Positions 9,855 to 19,718 are shown, numbered from the stretch's first letter. The stretch: 64,000 nucleotides of DNA from Blastobasis lacticolella (GCA_905147135.1 LR990058.1:14731349-14795348); one strand, 5' to 3'. A program made the numbers and translations. The notes: a model not told the origin generated them from the sequence alone.

Positions 9855-10432
9855 AATTGTCATCCCGGATGTGCACTCGCGCACGAGGGCGCGGGGTCCA
9901 CAATTTACCATGATCCAGGATTTTGCAGATTAGGTACAGCGAAGCGACCGCTATCTGGTCTCCGTGACCCTGTCAATATGGGAAACTGACCAGATAGGAT
10001 TCAGTTTCCTGAATATACTAATTTCATCACGATGTTATCTCTCACCTTCCGTAAGAGTCCATGCAGACGTACGCGATATCAACACGATTTGTCCCAAATG
10101 TTTATGCAATTTTGGTTTCTATGCTAATGAATGAAAGCTTATTTTATTATTTGTAAACAATCCCGCGACGCCCGCCCTGTAACCGCGTCATCGTCGACGC
10201 CAAAAGGCAGGCTGCGCGATTAAGGCGCGATTCCAGTTCGGACGCTACGCGATGACTAGGCGACTAGGTGACATTGTGTCTGGTAGGTGATTTGTAGGCA
10301 GCGAGGTAAACCGTACGTATAAGAGTATCGGTTAGTTTTCAACCAATTTTAACTCAAAAAATGTCATTGGTACATGGCGACATGCGGATCGAACTCGGTA
10401 TCTCTCGGTTACGAATCGGTCCCGCTATACAC
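9855..10432 (-). repeat. SINE-B split by an unknown insert
   Basis: SINE-B halves at 9855-10058 and 10320-10432 are separated by 261 bp of unrelated sequence. The junction carries the 7-mer taagagt on both sides (10052-10058 and 10320-10326). The SINE resumes at the right place: 'aagagtatcggttag' follows 'ttccgtaagagt' in intact copies. Confidence 0.75.
10059..10319. mobile_element. Unclassified 261-bp insert in SINE-B
   Basis: Bounded by the direct repeat taagagt, so it entered as a unit. It is GC-rich in the middle (about 10165-10260), with no ORF, no A-tail and no clear TIR. Both ends carry a 'gtacg' word (gacgtacgcg near the left, ccgtacgta at the right), which may be a weak terminal repeat. 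Not seen elsewhere in the window. Confidence 0.45.
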
Positions 10433-10477
10433 TGAAAGCTTATTAATGAGAACATAATTGTAATCATTAAAAGATTT

Positions 10478-10632
10478 ACAATTTTCTCCGCGGAAGATAC
10501 ATTCCGCCTGGATAACCAGTTATCGAACTCGGTTAAGGATATGGAAAGATAATTCCACTCCTATAAGTTGTTTTCTCCGCAGAAGATAATATGTTCCCCT
10601 GGATAACAGGTTAGGTATCAACAATTAAACAG
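10478..10632 (+). repeat. Two diverged direct copies of a unit of about 85 bp
   Basis: 'ttttctccgcggaagataca', 'ttccgcctggataaccagtt' recurs as 'ttttctccgcagaagataat', 'gttcccctggataacaggtt'. The first copy contains the palindrome tccgcgga. No coding capacity. Confidence 0.6.
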
Positions 10633-11742
10633 TGCTACTATGGACCAACGAAACCCCTGATATTTAAGACACAGGTCTCTGACCTACTTTGGTTTCAGAA
10701 GTTTTGATGTATTTTATCTCAATACTATGATAAACTATAATAAAGATTGAAATATTATTTTATATTGTTGACATTTCACTATCTAATTATTTTATTATTT
10801 TTATGTAATATGACATTGCAAATGTATTCAATATGTAAAAAATTTACTTGTAACGAATGTTATTAATAAATTATGATTATGATTATTATGTATAAATCTC
10901 TATGCTGTCTTTATTCCTATTTCATACATTGTATTTTAATCGCCTGCAAAAGTTTCGAAATCAATTATTATGTTATGTTATCAAACTTGGGTTTCTGGTT
11001 GAACAAAGGTTTTATTTAGCCTGACGTCCAACCATCATCCCATAACTTCGTCATCAAACGGCTTGAGAACTGAGTCTTAGAAACTAGGTATTATGTATAG
11101 CTGGTATGGCCATAATGCGTAATTATTCATACACATGACTATGCATATGTTATTCAATTACCTTTACGACATTCTACCTTCTTCGTCTCAAAGGGCTCAT
11201 GCTGGCAAATATTTTTTTTGTGAAATCAATACAAATCCATTGAATTCTTCGAAACCATATTAAAGTTTGTTGTCGGGTATTGTAGACACTTAATATATAA
11301 GTATTGCGATTAATGGCCAGAGGCACCATTTTTTAATCGCTCGCCTCGAATCAAACGGTTTTATTTAGATTTTCGGCAAAGAAAATAATTATAATTTTTA
11401 TTACCTATATTAACCTGAATCGCTATGGTTTCGAAGATTTCGTTGTATTAGTAATATTTTTGACAGAAAAAGAAATGTTAGCGAGAATGGGTATGCAGAT
11501 TTCAGAACTGCGAGCCCACCGGGCAGAATAAGGTAACTACCAATCAAAACATTTTATTCACTTAGGTTTCATGTTGGTAATAAAAATGCAGTTAGAACCG
11601 TTGGTGTGTGGTCACTGTGAGAACAAAGCTGGTACGTACCTACCTCTTACCCCATTGTTACTAGGCGGCAGATATCCAGAGTTTAATGAGATAAATAATT
11701 TACAATTTTCAATTTCTTTATTTCGCATTCCATTGTGTTACA
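10633..11742. other. Non-coding stretch
   Basis: No gene. The segment at about 11325-11358 ('attttttaatcgctcgcctc', then 'gaatcaaacgg') resembles 32622-32655, so it is a shared dispersed word. The rest is unassigned. Confidence 0.4.
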
Positions 11743-11746
11743 TATA

Positions 11747-12234
11747 TGACGGATCACGGTCAATAGTATGGACTCATGTGGTCAATAGTACGGACTCATG
11801 ACGATGAAAACGGAAGTGGGAGTGCGCCCTCTGGTGGGGCGTGCTGACAGAGTCTCGACGGCACGACTCGGGCCGAGTGGCGGCCATTCTTGGCGCGACC
11901 GCCGCCGAGGAGTGACGCGTCTTGAAACTGTCTCCACATTTCGTTTGTTTACGTTTGAAGTTCGTTAATAGAAAGTGTTATTTACGTTTAAAAATAAAGT
12001 AATTTTAAAATCACCTTTGAAATAAGAAAGTAAATTACCTCAACTGCCTACATTTGTAATACCGCTCTGAATTCTAGTGAAATTATAAGTGATGTGCAAA
12101 AATGAAATGGAATAAATACAGTGGAGTAAATGTGAACCTTTTCTTTAATTTATTTGGACGAATACGACCTAATACTGATATCACCACCCTGATGACAATG
12201 ATCCTGATACACCCCTTTCCTTCACGCGACGACA
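11747..12234 (+). repeat. 5' LTR
   Basis: 488 bp, TG...CA. Contains a tandem pair of 22-bp units near its start, a GC-rich block (about 11815-11920) and AATAAA at 11993-11998. An ORF starting MKWNKYSGVNVN (ATG 12102) reads out of the LTR into the interior for 58 codons here, and differently at the 3' LTR. That makes it likely chance, or at most a leader peptide. Confidence 0.85.
11758..11801 (+). repeat. 22-bp tandem duplication in the LTR
   Basis: Units at 11758-11779 and 11780-11801 share 'ggtcaatagta' and 'ggactcatg', with two differences. The same pair is in the 3' LTR (16586-16629). The position near the LTR start is where U3 enhancer repeats usually sit. Confidence 0.7.
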
Positions 12235-12252
12235 TCAGAAGCGGTGATGACG
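12235..12252 (+). promoter_or_regulatory. Possible primer-binding site, tRNA-Leu type
   Basis: Directly after the 5' LTR the sequence is tcagaagcggtgatgacg. The first ten bases match the complement of the acceptor end of a tRNA-Leu (family knowledge), but the usual TGG start is absent and the match fades after ten bases. If real it sets the element's orientation as plus. Confidence 0.35.
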
Positions 12253-12486
12253 AACGCAACGCCCAAGAGATGGTATGATGAAAAGCAACAAAGAAAATGC
12301 AGATACGCTACGTGAAAGCGTAATAATAAAAGAAAGGTGATTACTCGATCCAGTTGAGTTGCGTACATTAAAATGTAAAATGATTTAACATGTTCAAAGC
12401 GCAGCCAAGAGTCCAAACACCCCGAGATATAAGACAAAGACTTCGTCAGAAAGATTGGGGGATTCATAAAGTAAACAGCAGATCAT

Positions 12487-12545
12487 CTGTACCAAATGGG
12501 TCATGGTCAAGGCAGACCCCGGGCCTTCGAGAGCACCACTGGGAT
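12487..12545 (+). repeat. SINE-B 3' fragment inside the LTR element
   Basis: 'gggtcatggtcaaggcagac', 'cccgggccttcgagagcacc' matches the SINE-B 3' region, closest to 47673-47756. Its presence shows the interior holds captured or inserted repeat DNA. Confidence 0.6.
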
Positions 12546-13651
12546 ATCGACAACATTATTAAAAATCTAGTGAAACTTACTATGGACGGCACTTTGGTAT
12601 GGCTTCTTTGTTTTTGTTAAATTTAATTTAGATTACTCATGTAAAATATTTTCCTTTTAAAATATAAAATTGAGTTAGTTAAATAATTTGCGTAGTTCTA
12701 AATTAGCCAGCTAAAGTTTATTCAATGACTTTAAAGTAAACGCTTACATTTAGATTCATTTAGCAGTGTGGTTTGACACCACAAGTAAATTAATTGCTTA
12801 GATTTCTGCAGATTAAATAAAATCAAACAATTAAAAACGGTGTATATTAATTTTTTATTTTTGTTTTACTAATACAATTATTTTCTTCTATTGCATAACA
12901 ATGGTGCACAACGGTTCGCTTCACCTACGAGAACAACATTGGAATGCAACGCTGGACTGGTAGCCTCAACGTGATTGTTTCAACATGGGACGACGATGGT
13001 AGACAATCTGCGAGTGTACATGACTGAGAAATGATGTGATATTAACAGTTCCTCTCTATCTGGTGAGTCCTATACATAATTATTATTTAGTAAAAACCTG
13101 TGCTGAAGAGGCTCCCTAGCGGATTTTAGGAGTTATTTACTTTGCCAATTAAGAAAAGTATTCTGACAGAAACACTATTGATACCCTTAGTAGAGAGAAT
13201 GGCAGGTTTATTTGTATCTTTAGTGAAACTACAAATAGAAAGAATGTAAACAAAACATAAACAACGTCAGTTACGTCAGTGTTACAATTTGTTGGTAAAA
13301 ATGTCAAAAACTACTGCTAAGTTTAAAAATGTTAGCTTTTGCGGGTACCTATGTCAATTAATGTAGGCTGTCTGATAGAAAGTTACTAAGAAAAAAAATC
13401 ACTCCACAAAAATAGTAAGAATTATGTTAAATCCGTCCCAATGTCAAACAGTGTTTATAGTAAAAAAAGTGTTATTTAATCTAAGATTATTTTACCATCT
13501 TAAAACATGGTGCGCTATGATTTTACGTATTACCAACATCACGTCAGTTATCAGAAAACAAGAATAAGAAATACTTGGAAAGCATAGTGCTATTATTTTT
13601 ATAAATTGAGTACGTAAGCATAGTTATGGTGGTGCTGCTGCTGACTGACTT

Positions 13652-13825
13652 CTTCTTGATCGTTGCCTCACTGCTGAGGATCCTGACATCTTCAGTAAAC
13701 TGCATGTCTCCATCGGTTTCGATGAATCGTTCGGATATTTGGTCCACCCATCTCTTCGGACTTCGGCCTCTGGGTCTCTTGCCTTCGACTTTTCCCGTCA
13801 CCATAAGTCGTTCCAGATTGCTGAT
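13652..13825 (-). pseudogene. LINE ORF C-terminal relic inside the LTR element
   Basis: The minus strand reads LISNLERLMVTGKVEGKRPR, then GRSPKRWVDQI. The G-K-x-E-G-K-R-P-R-G-R-x-x-x-R-W pattern is the C-terminal tail of many insect LINE reverse transcriptases (family knowledge). Upstream RT motifs are absent. The element points opposite to the host LTR element. Confidence 0.65.
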
Positions 13826-15505
13826 TAAGTAAATATTTGATAATAACAGTGTGGCAGGGATGCCGTAGCAGTGAGTTTGTGGAACAATTAGCTGGTGTAC
13901 TTTAGGATGTTGTCTTAGAGATAGGAAAGGCTTCACATAGGCTTCGAATGTGCAAATTCAATAACGACCCCGCGATCTCCGCGATTTCTATGCGAGCGGG
14001 AGGGTGCAAACATGTATCGAGAGAAAAAAGAAGAGAAAAATTATTAGCGTGTTTGTTTACATTTAACAGGAGAAATTCGAACGAAATTTTCCATATTTCA
14101 GTATAATGTTTGTTATTGTGGTCGTAGTTTCCCAATGTTGTAGAATAGAGAGATAAGATATCCGCGGTAAAAATGGGATCACCGATATACGTTTCTTTTA
14201 ATACTACAAAAAAAAGGTAGTTTGGTTAGTAACGTAATTTTATATTAGTATCAAGTTATTTAACGAAAAAAAAAAAGTAAACACGAGTAAGTGAACTGAT
14301 TGACGGTAGATAATTTCGAATTATGTTTTGAGTAACTAAAGATAAACCTGTGACTTAGTTCGACCGAAAACCATGTGTACTAAGTCAATGTGACTTAGTT
14401 TGACCTGGATAAAGACTTTGTTAGACGGATCAATCTAAGACGCTAACCCAATACGTGACGACTATCGAGCCGAGGTTTTTATGAGATTTATGTGATCGTT
14501 TTGTTTTCTCAAAATTTGTTGCATCATCGGATGAAGGTGATCGTGTTTTATCAGTGATGGTGGGCTAATGGAGCCTATGGGAGAGTTTTATGGTTGCTTA
14601 CCGGCCTGATGGAGGCTATGGGAGCGTGGCTAATAGCAAGTAGTTGTTTTAAGCTTTGTGAGAAAGTGTTGAACGATAACGATGATGAGAAAGTCCCGAT
14701 ATTTTGGTGATAATTCAATAGCCGGTTTTATAAATTATTTTTAGCTTCGAGTACTGAAATTTCCTTGATTACTGATATAAAGTAACTATTTTGAGTTCTG
14801 TTGTTGTGCCAGTAAGATGAGACAGTGTAAGCAATGGTGAGATTTCATATCCTTCTGCCAGTACAAGTTTTTAAGTACCTGAATTGTTGTTGAGGTCAAA
14901 CATCCAGATTTATTTGGCTGACTTGGAGTGACCCGGGAGTCACGTGTGTGACTCATTGGGCTAAGAGCCCCGAAAGTCTCGGATGTTGTGGCTGTAGATA
15001 GCAAATTTTATTTTGTAATTTTTTTAGAAGGCGGCTTGATATGGGATGTCTTCGTTATTACAAACATTGTTAAATGGTTTCAAAATGGGAGCTTAAACGT
15101 AACGTAAAGTCTAGATAGAGTATACTCGTTCGAACAGTTAAAATCGATGAAGATGATTATTGCTTGTTTAGTTTTGGTGTGGCAACAAATGGACTATTGT
15201 TACCTATAACTGGCGTATCAAATAGACGTGAGAGCTTCTTATTATTAAACTTCTGATTTAGTTTTGACATTGGGCAGTAGAAATAATGTTTATTTTTATT
15301 TTATTTTATTTTGTTGTTTTTGTAGAGATGACACCGTAAACAGTTGTTCGGATCTGTGACGATTACTTGTTGTGTAACTCGTAGACCGTTATTGACCGGG
15401 TTATGATAGCAGATAGACTGTTACCTATCACTGACTTAGTACAGATTTGGTCGAAGGATTGACCACGAGCTGAGAATCTATAGACAGCTTCTATTTATTT
15501 GTCCC

Positions 15506-15965
15506 GCTTGTGTGGCTCCCGCCTGTGTGGCTCCCGCCTGTGTGGCTCCCGCCTGTGTGGCATCCCGCCTGTTTGGCATTTCGCCTGTGTGGCATAGTCT
15601 GTGTGACATTAAGTCTGTGTGGTATTTAGCCTGTGAGGCATTCTACCTGTATGGAATTTCGCCGGTGTGGCATTTTTATGTGTGGCATTTTGCCTCTGTG
15701 AAATTTACCCGTGTGTGACATCTTACCTGTATCGTGCTTTGGTAGACGTGACACAGGATATATGATGAATAAACTCATAGTTTGACGATTAGAGTGGCAC
15801 TGACCAGAGTGACACCCAACCTGTGTGGCACCTAGTCTGTGTGGTATTTCGCTTGTGTGCAGGTCCAGTTGCGTGGCGGCCTGGTTGCGTGGCGGCCTGA
15901 TGGCGTGGCGGCCCGACTGATGGCGTCCGTCGTGTGGTGGTTCGTCGCCTGTGTGTCATTTCTCC
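15506..15965 (+). repeat. Degenerate 15-17-bp tandem repeat
   Basis: Starts with near-perfect 15-mers gcctgtgtggctccc (15506-15550). It then drifts to 16-17-base units built on 'gcctgtgtggcatt' to about 15745, pauses, and resumes at about 15790-15965 with 'cctgtgtggcac' and 'gcgtggcggcctg' forms. The overlapping ORF (15512-15718) reads Cys-Val-Ala-Pro repeats only because of the repeat and is probably not a protein gene. Confidence 0.8.
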
Positions 15966-16540
15966 TGTATGGTAACATTACTTATTCTTTTTAAATTAGG
16001 ATGGCGCTGACGGATGACCAATCCCACTCGAAGTAACATTGGGTCTTTTGCTGAGTACTGAAAATTTGATGTAGGTATGTCACATATTTGTAGTGAATCT
16101 AAGTACCTACAGTAATGGACGTCGGGGCCGATACGCGAGCTCTGTGATTGGGGCTTGTTTCCCACTCAACAAGAGCATCAAGGGGAAAACACTGGTGACG
16201 ATGATTAAACCTTCTTCATTGGTGGTAATTGTGATACGGTTTATGAACCGTCTGGTGTTATACCTTGTCACGCCTCTCTAATGAACTGAAGTCGTAGCTG
16301 AATTTATGTCGGCAACTTATAAAGAATAATTTATGTACAAGATGATGTTGTTATCTCTCAATCTACAGAAGTTTAGTATGATAAATGATAATGGACGTAT
16401 GTTTTATGTGAAGAATTGGTGGGTTAATGCAGTCGTGATAGATCCAATCACATGATTCATAAGACTTATTTGGGTGATGTGTTGTGGTCAGAAGTGACCG
16501 AGCGAATATAGTACTGTGCTATGGTTTTCATGTTTCAGAT

Positions 16541-16560
16541 TACACACGAGGACGTGTGTA
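16541..16560. repeat. Short hairpin 14 bases before the 3' LTR
   Basis: Perfect 8-bp stem tacacacg / cgtgtgta with loop agga. It lies where a polypurine tract would be expected, yet the bases before the LTR (cagcaggacggccg) are only partly purine. Confidence 0.5.
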
Positions 16561-16574
16561 CAGCAGGACGGCCG

Positions 16575-17062
16575 TGACGGATCACGGTCAATAGTATGGA
16601 CTCATGTGGTCAATAGTACGGACTCATGACGATGAAAACGGAAGTGGGAGTGCGCCCTCTGGTGGGGCGTGCTGACAGAGTCTCGACGGCACGACTCGGG
16701 CCGAGTGGCGGCCATTCTTGGCGCGACCGCCGCCGAGGAGTGACGCGTCTTGAAACTGTCTCCACATTTCGTTTGTTTACGTTTGAAGTTCGTTAATAGA
16801 AAGTGTTATTTACGTTTAAAAATAAAGTAATTTTAAAATCACCTTTGAAATAAGAAAGTAAATTACCTCAACTGCCTACATTTGTAATACCGCTCTGAAT
16901 TCTAGTGAAATTATAAGTGATGTGCAAAAATGAAATGGAATAAATACAGTGGAGTAAATGTGAACCTTTTCTTTAATTTATTTGGACGAATACGACCTAA
17001 TACTGATATCACCACCCTGATGACAATGATCCTGATACACCCCTTTCCTTCACGCGACGACA
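16575..17062 (+). repeat. 3' LTR
   Basis: Appears identical to 11747-12234 over all 488 bases by line-by-line comparison. AATAAA lies at 16821-16826. It is followed by TATA (17063-17066). Confidence 0.85.
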
Positions 17063-17066
17063 TATA

Positions 17067-17345
17067 TATGTTACAATATGACGAGAATCAACATGGCCGC
17101 GGATTGGGCACAGCAAATTGGTAGAGAGGAGTCACTGCCTTGGCTTAGTTGATTCAAGAATAGCTTGTGTGACGTACAAGTGTTACGAAATACCTACTTA
17201 GGTACTTAATTTTAATTATTATGTTACTTATATACACTACCAACTATGAATCAATATAATATATATTTGGTTATTTATATATCTTTATAAATCGGTATAC
17301 ATTATCTACCATATTACGAACATTGATTTATTTATTTATTGCACT
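17067..17345. other. A+T-rich non-coding stretch
   Basis: Target-site side of the LTR element, dominated by TA-rich sequence. No gene seen. Confidence 0.5.
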
Positions 17346-17588
17346 CTATTCTAGTTTGTCATTCATGTATTCATCGATTGTATAATAACTTTTACTTACA
17401 AAGGGTTTATAATGTTTGTACAAAGGTTTGTGTTTTGCCAAAGGGCAGCGCGGCAATGCAGCTTTAATAATGGGCACTTTTGAGCGTGGCACTACTTGGG
17501 GAGGACTATTCGAATAGTTTTCAACTTTATTTGACGATGTTTTATCACAGCAGATTATAATTATATTGCTCGTTTCTTTTTCCTTCAT
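17346..17588 (-). CDS. Hypothetical small ORF, unrecognised
   Basis: 80 codons on the minus strand from ATG at 17588 (context aaagaaATGa) to TAG. The stop is followed within about 10 bases by overlapping AATAAA signals (aataaataaataaa on the minus strand, about 17321-17340), which a real 3' end would need. The product is Lys/Pro/Tyr-rich: SPPQVVPRSKVPII near the middle, YKHYKPFVSKSYYTIDEYMN near the end. It has no signal peptide, membrane segment or known domain. It might be a small gene, a last exon or chance. Confidence 0.25.
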   Translation of the reverse strand: MKEKETSNIIIICCDKTSSNKVENYSNSPPQVVPRSKVPIIKAALPRCPLAKHKPLYKHYKPFVSKSYYTIDEYMNDKLE

Positions 17589-17768
17589 TTCTTTGACGTT
17601 TATTAGTTACCCTCATTTTGGACGAAGCATTATTGTGAATTAGTTTATGTTGACAGTTGTATTTTTGACATTGTTTTAACGTGACATGTATTTAAATTGC
17701 TTTATGATTAATAAAGATTCAAATCAGCATACAGATAAAAAGAATCTGTCTGATATGTTTATAGATAT

Positions 17769-18010
17769 ATAGACGACCTGAAGGGTTCAGTTGGTTAACA
17801 TGTAGTCCACGCAGTGATTGTCCCGGGTTCGATTCCCGGCCGAGCAGAAATTGAAATAATGTATTTTAATTTCTGTTCTGGGTAAGTATATAAAACAAAA
17901 AGAACTATATATGTAGTTTATAGGCTATCTAACACTTATAACACAAGTTTTGCTTACTTTGGGATTATATGGCGCTCTATGAATTTGGCCAAGCATATTA
18001 TTGAAATCTA
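17769..18010 (+). mobile_element. SINE-D copy
   Basis: tRNA-like head: A-box-like 'agttggttaacatg' and B-box-like GGTTCGATTCC at 17826-17836, giving the spacing of an RNA polymerase III promoter. The body carries 'gcagaaattgaaat', and the 3' part carries 'taacacaagttttgcttact' and 'atggcgctctatga'. Closest relative: 54816-55045. Confidence 0.75.
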
Positions 18011-18436
18011 TACAGTTATCTTTCCTTTCAGCCCGAATATATCTATCTAACTAATCAATCTATCTAACACACCGTAAGGATATACCTAGTCTTTTTGGCA
18101 TTCTCGACCAAAACATAACTAGAACCTAGTGTTGTTTTATAGTATTTCTAACAACGCTCAGGTTTACTTATGCCTGATCCCAAAGCCATCAAACATCGTT
18201 ACCTGTATAATTTTATTACCGCTCCTAAAAGTTTTTATATCTGCTCCTGAACTCGCAATTCACAAAGTTCAAGATTTCTAGCACATTAAAATGTAACCTT
18301 CGTGCCTTCCCACCTACATGGCAAACAGTTATAGAAACAAACACCCACACAAGTTATATTGCATGAAAATCCCGTAGTCCATTTAGCATGGCAATACGTA
18401 CCGAAATTTGGATGTGTCCAATGCTGGCCACGTACT
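18011..18436. other. Non-coding stretch
   Basis: Nothing recognised. A+T-rich, with no long ORF. Confidence 0.4.
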
Positions 18437-18557
18437 GTACCACAGACTTACTCGTATCTGCGATGAGGGCGCTGTTGTTGACAACAAAATGTCATTTCAA
18501 AATGGCGACACTTAGTTCTAGTTCTGGCCACCGAGTCAGATACAAAGTGTGTGGTAC
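18437..18557. mobile_element. Small TIR element (MITE), degraded relative of 48278-48385
   Basis: Ends gtaccacagactt... and ...aaagtgtgtggtac are imperfect inverted repeats. Inside, 'aaaatggcgacacttagttc', 'tggccaccgagtcagata' matches the 48.3-kb copy. No ORF. Target duplication not clear. Confidence 0.6.
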
Positions 18558-18635
18558 TGTAGGCTCGAGGACGCATGCGCAACTGTAACCGTTATGGTGA
18601 TATTATGGGGCCGTGTATGTAGGTTGGGTGGCTTA

Positions 18636-18716
18636 GGTGCTGTCCTAATTGGCAAAAGGTGGTGGGACCATGGTCATGCGATGGGCGGTTTTGAGGTCTC
18701 CAATTAGGACAGCGCC
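18636..18716. mobile_element. PIF/Harbinger-like MITE, 81 bp
   Basis: TIRs ggtgctgtcctaattgg and ccaattaggacagcgcc, flanked by TTA on both sides (18633-18635, 18717-18719). A 3-bp TTA duplication with G-rich tips is the habit of PIF/Harbinger elements (family knowledge). Same family as 42625-42724. Confidence 0.65.
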
Positions 18717-18745
18717 TTATTATCAAATAAGGCGCTGTCCTAATT
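18702..18745. repeat. Inverted solo TIR next to the MITE
   Basis: Arms aattaggacagcgccttatt and aataaggcgctgtcctaatt around the loop atca. The right arm is a lone TIR of the same family, facing the element. This could be a second, broken copy. Confidence 0.7.
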
Positions 18746-18912
18746 ACCCTCAACCTGATTAAATGTATGTGAGAACATCTATTAATGTGGAAGAGGCAAA
18801 AGAGGTGTGGTGTGTCAGAGTGACAGTCGACAGTCTCTGCCTACATCTTTATGGGAAACAGGCCTGAATGTGTATATATTATATAGGTGTAGGCTGATAT
18901 TTTTACACTAAT
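18746..18912. other. Non-coding spacer
   Basis: No named repeat; positions 18790-18850 ('gtgtcagagtgacagtcgac') not seen elsewhere. Confidence 0.4.
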
Positions 18913-18933
18913 ATGCAGGAATTGTCGTACGTA

Positions 18934-19193
18934 GCCGTGTGGTGTCTGGCAGAGTAGAATAGCACCAACCCCTTACACTCGTGGGTGTCGTACAAGGCGA
19001 CTAATGTTTTCGAGGCAAAAGATCTAAGCGCCTCCGTAGACTGGTAAATGGGCAGCAGCATTTTCCATTGTTATATTATAACACTGCGATCTCCAACCCG
19101 CCTGCCAAGCGTGGAGATTATGGCAATAACCTCCCTATTTGTAGGAGAGGCCCTAAGACCTGCAGTGGACTGTTATGGGCTGTGATGATGATG
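18934..19193 (+). mobile_element. SINE-A, full-length copy
   Basis: Plus orientation: starts gccgtgtggtgtctggcag, ends 'tgttatgggctg' plus a GAT tract. The 11-mer atgcaggaatt is at 18913-18923 and 19194-19204. Ten extra bases (gtcgtacgta) lie between the left duplicate and the usual start, possibly untemplated addition during integration. Confidence 0.85.
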
Positions 19194-19204
19194 ATGCAGG
19201 AATT

Positions 19205-19330
19205 TGACCGCCATAACAACAGGATTCGAGAGGCTCGTCTGCGCTGGCGTGATCACGTACCACAGACCCAGGGATTCGTAGAAAATGTCAAGCCCAAGAA
19301 GCGACTGATTGAAGTCGGAAACATAAGCTA
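19205..19330 (+). pseudogene. Possible LINE ORF relic
   Basis: Reads NNRIREARLRWRDHV, which resembles the R-x-x-R-L-R-W-x-G-H-V block near the end of many LINE ORFs. It is short, with no other domain. Confidence 0.35.
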
Positions 19331-19483
19331 ACGGCTTACAAAACCGGTGAGATGCTAAAGTGGAGGAGACACAGTAGTAAACGGATCCAGACAAAAAGCT
19401 TCCACCCCATTTTGTAGCTGAAATTCGTAGATAGCTACGTACTGGGAATAAAATTTTAACCACTCACTAGTAATTATAGATAG

Positions 19484-19718
19484 GTAATTACAGTGACCCT
19501 GTTAATAATACAACCTAATCAGATTAGATCACGGTTACACATTCAGTCGCCTGAAGTGTAGGTCTCATTACGTTTCTCTCACTGTAAGAACATCGGCTAG
19601 TATTCAACTAATGTACATAACTCCAAAAAAGAGTGATTGGTTTATGCCAACTCTGGGATTCGAACCCTATGCCTCTCTTACGAATCGGACCCCTTAACCT
19701 CTAGGGAACCGACACATC
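19484..19718 (-). repeat. SINE-B copy
   Basis: Minus orientation. The body is 'gttacacattcagtcgcctg', and the B box appears as gggattcgaaccc on the plus strand near 19656-19668. The 3' end is missing. Confidence 0.75.

Larger units (their letters stand above)
11747..17062 (+). mobile_element. LTR element without recognisable gag or pol (LARD-like)
   Basis: Two 488-bp direct repeats, 11747-12234 and 16575-17062, lie at a constant offset of 4828 bases, and I see no mismatch between them. Each starts TG and ends CA. The four bases before the first (11743-11746) and after the second (17063-17066) are both TATA, the expected target duplication. The interior of 4340 bp has only short ORFs and no protease, RT, RNase H or integrase motif that I can see. 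It contains two older repeat fragments (12487-12545, 13652-13825) and a degenerate tandem repeat (15506-15965). This fits a large non-autonomous LTR element. Orientation is inferred from the possible primer-binding site. Confidence 0.8.

Noticed and set aside
15512..15718. ORF with Cys-Val-Ala-Pro repeats as a secreted repeat protein
   Set aside because: The pattern follows from the DNA tandem repeat, which drifts in unit length and breaks the frame.
11747..17062. Reading the 488-bp direct repeats as a simple segmental duplication
   Set aside because: TG...CA ends plus matching TATA outside both repeats fit LTRs better. Assembly duplication remains possible but would not explain the flank match.
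17769..17860. Possible true tRNA gene with GGTTCGATTCC
   Set aside because: The same head plus tail occurs at 54816-55045. It belongs to SINE-D.
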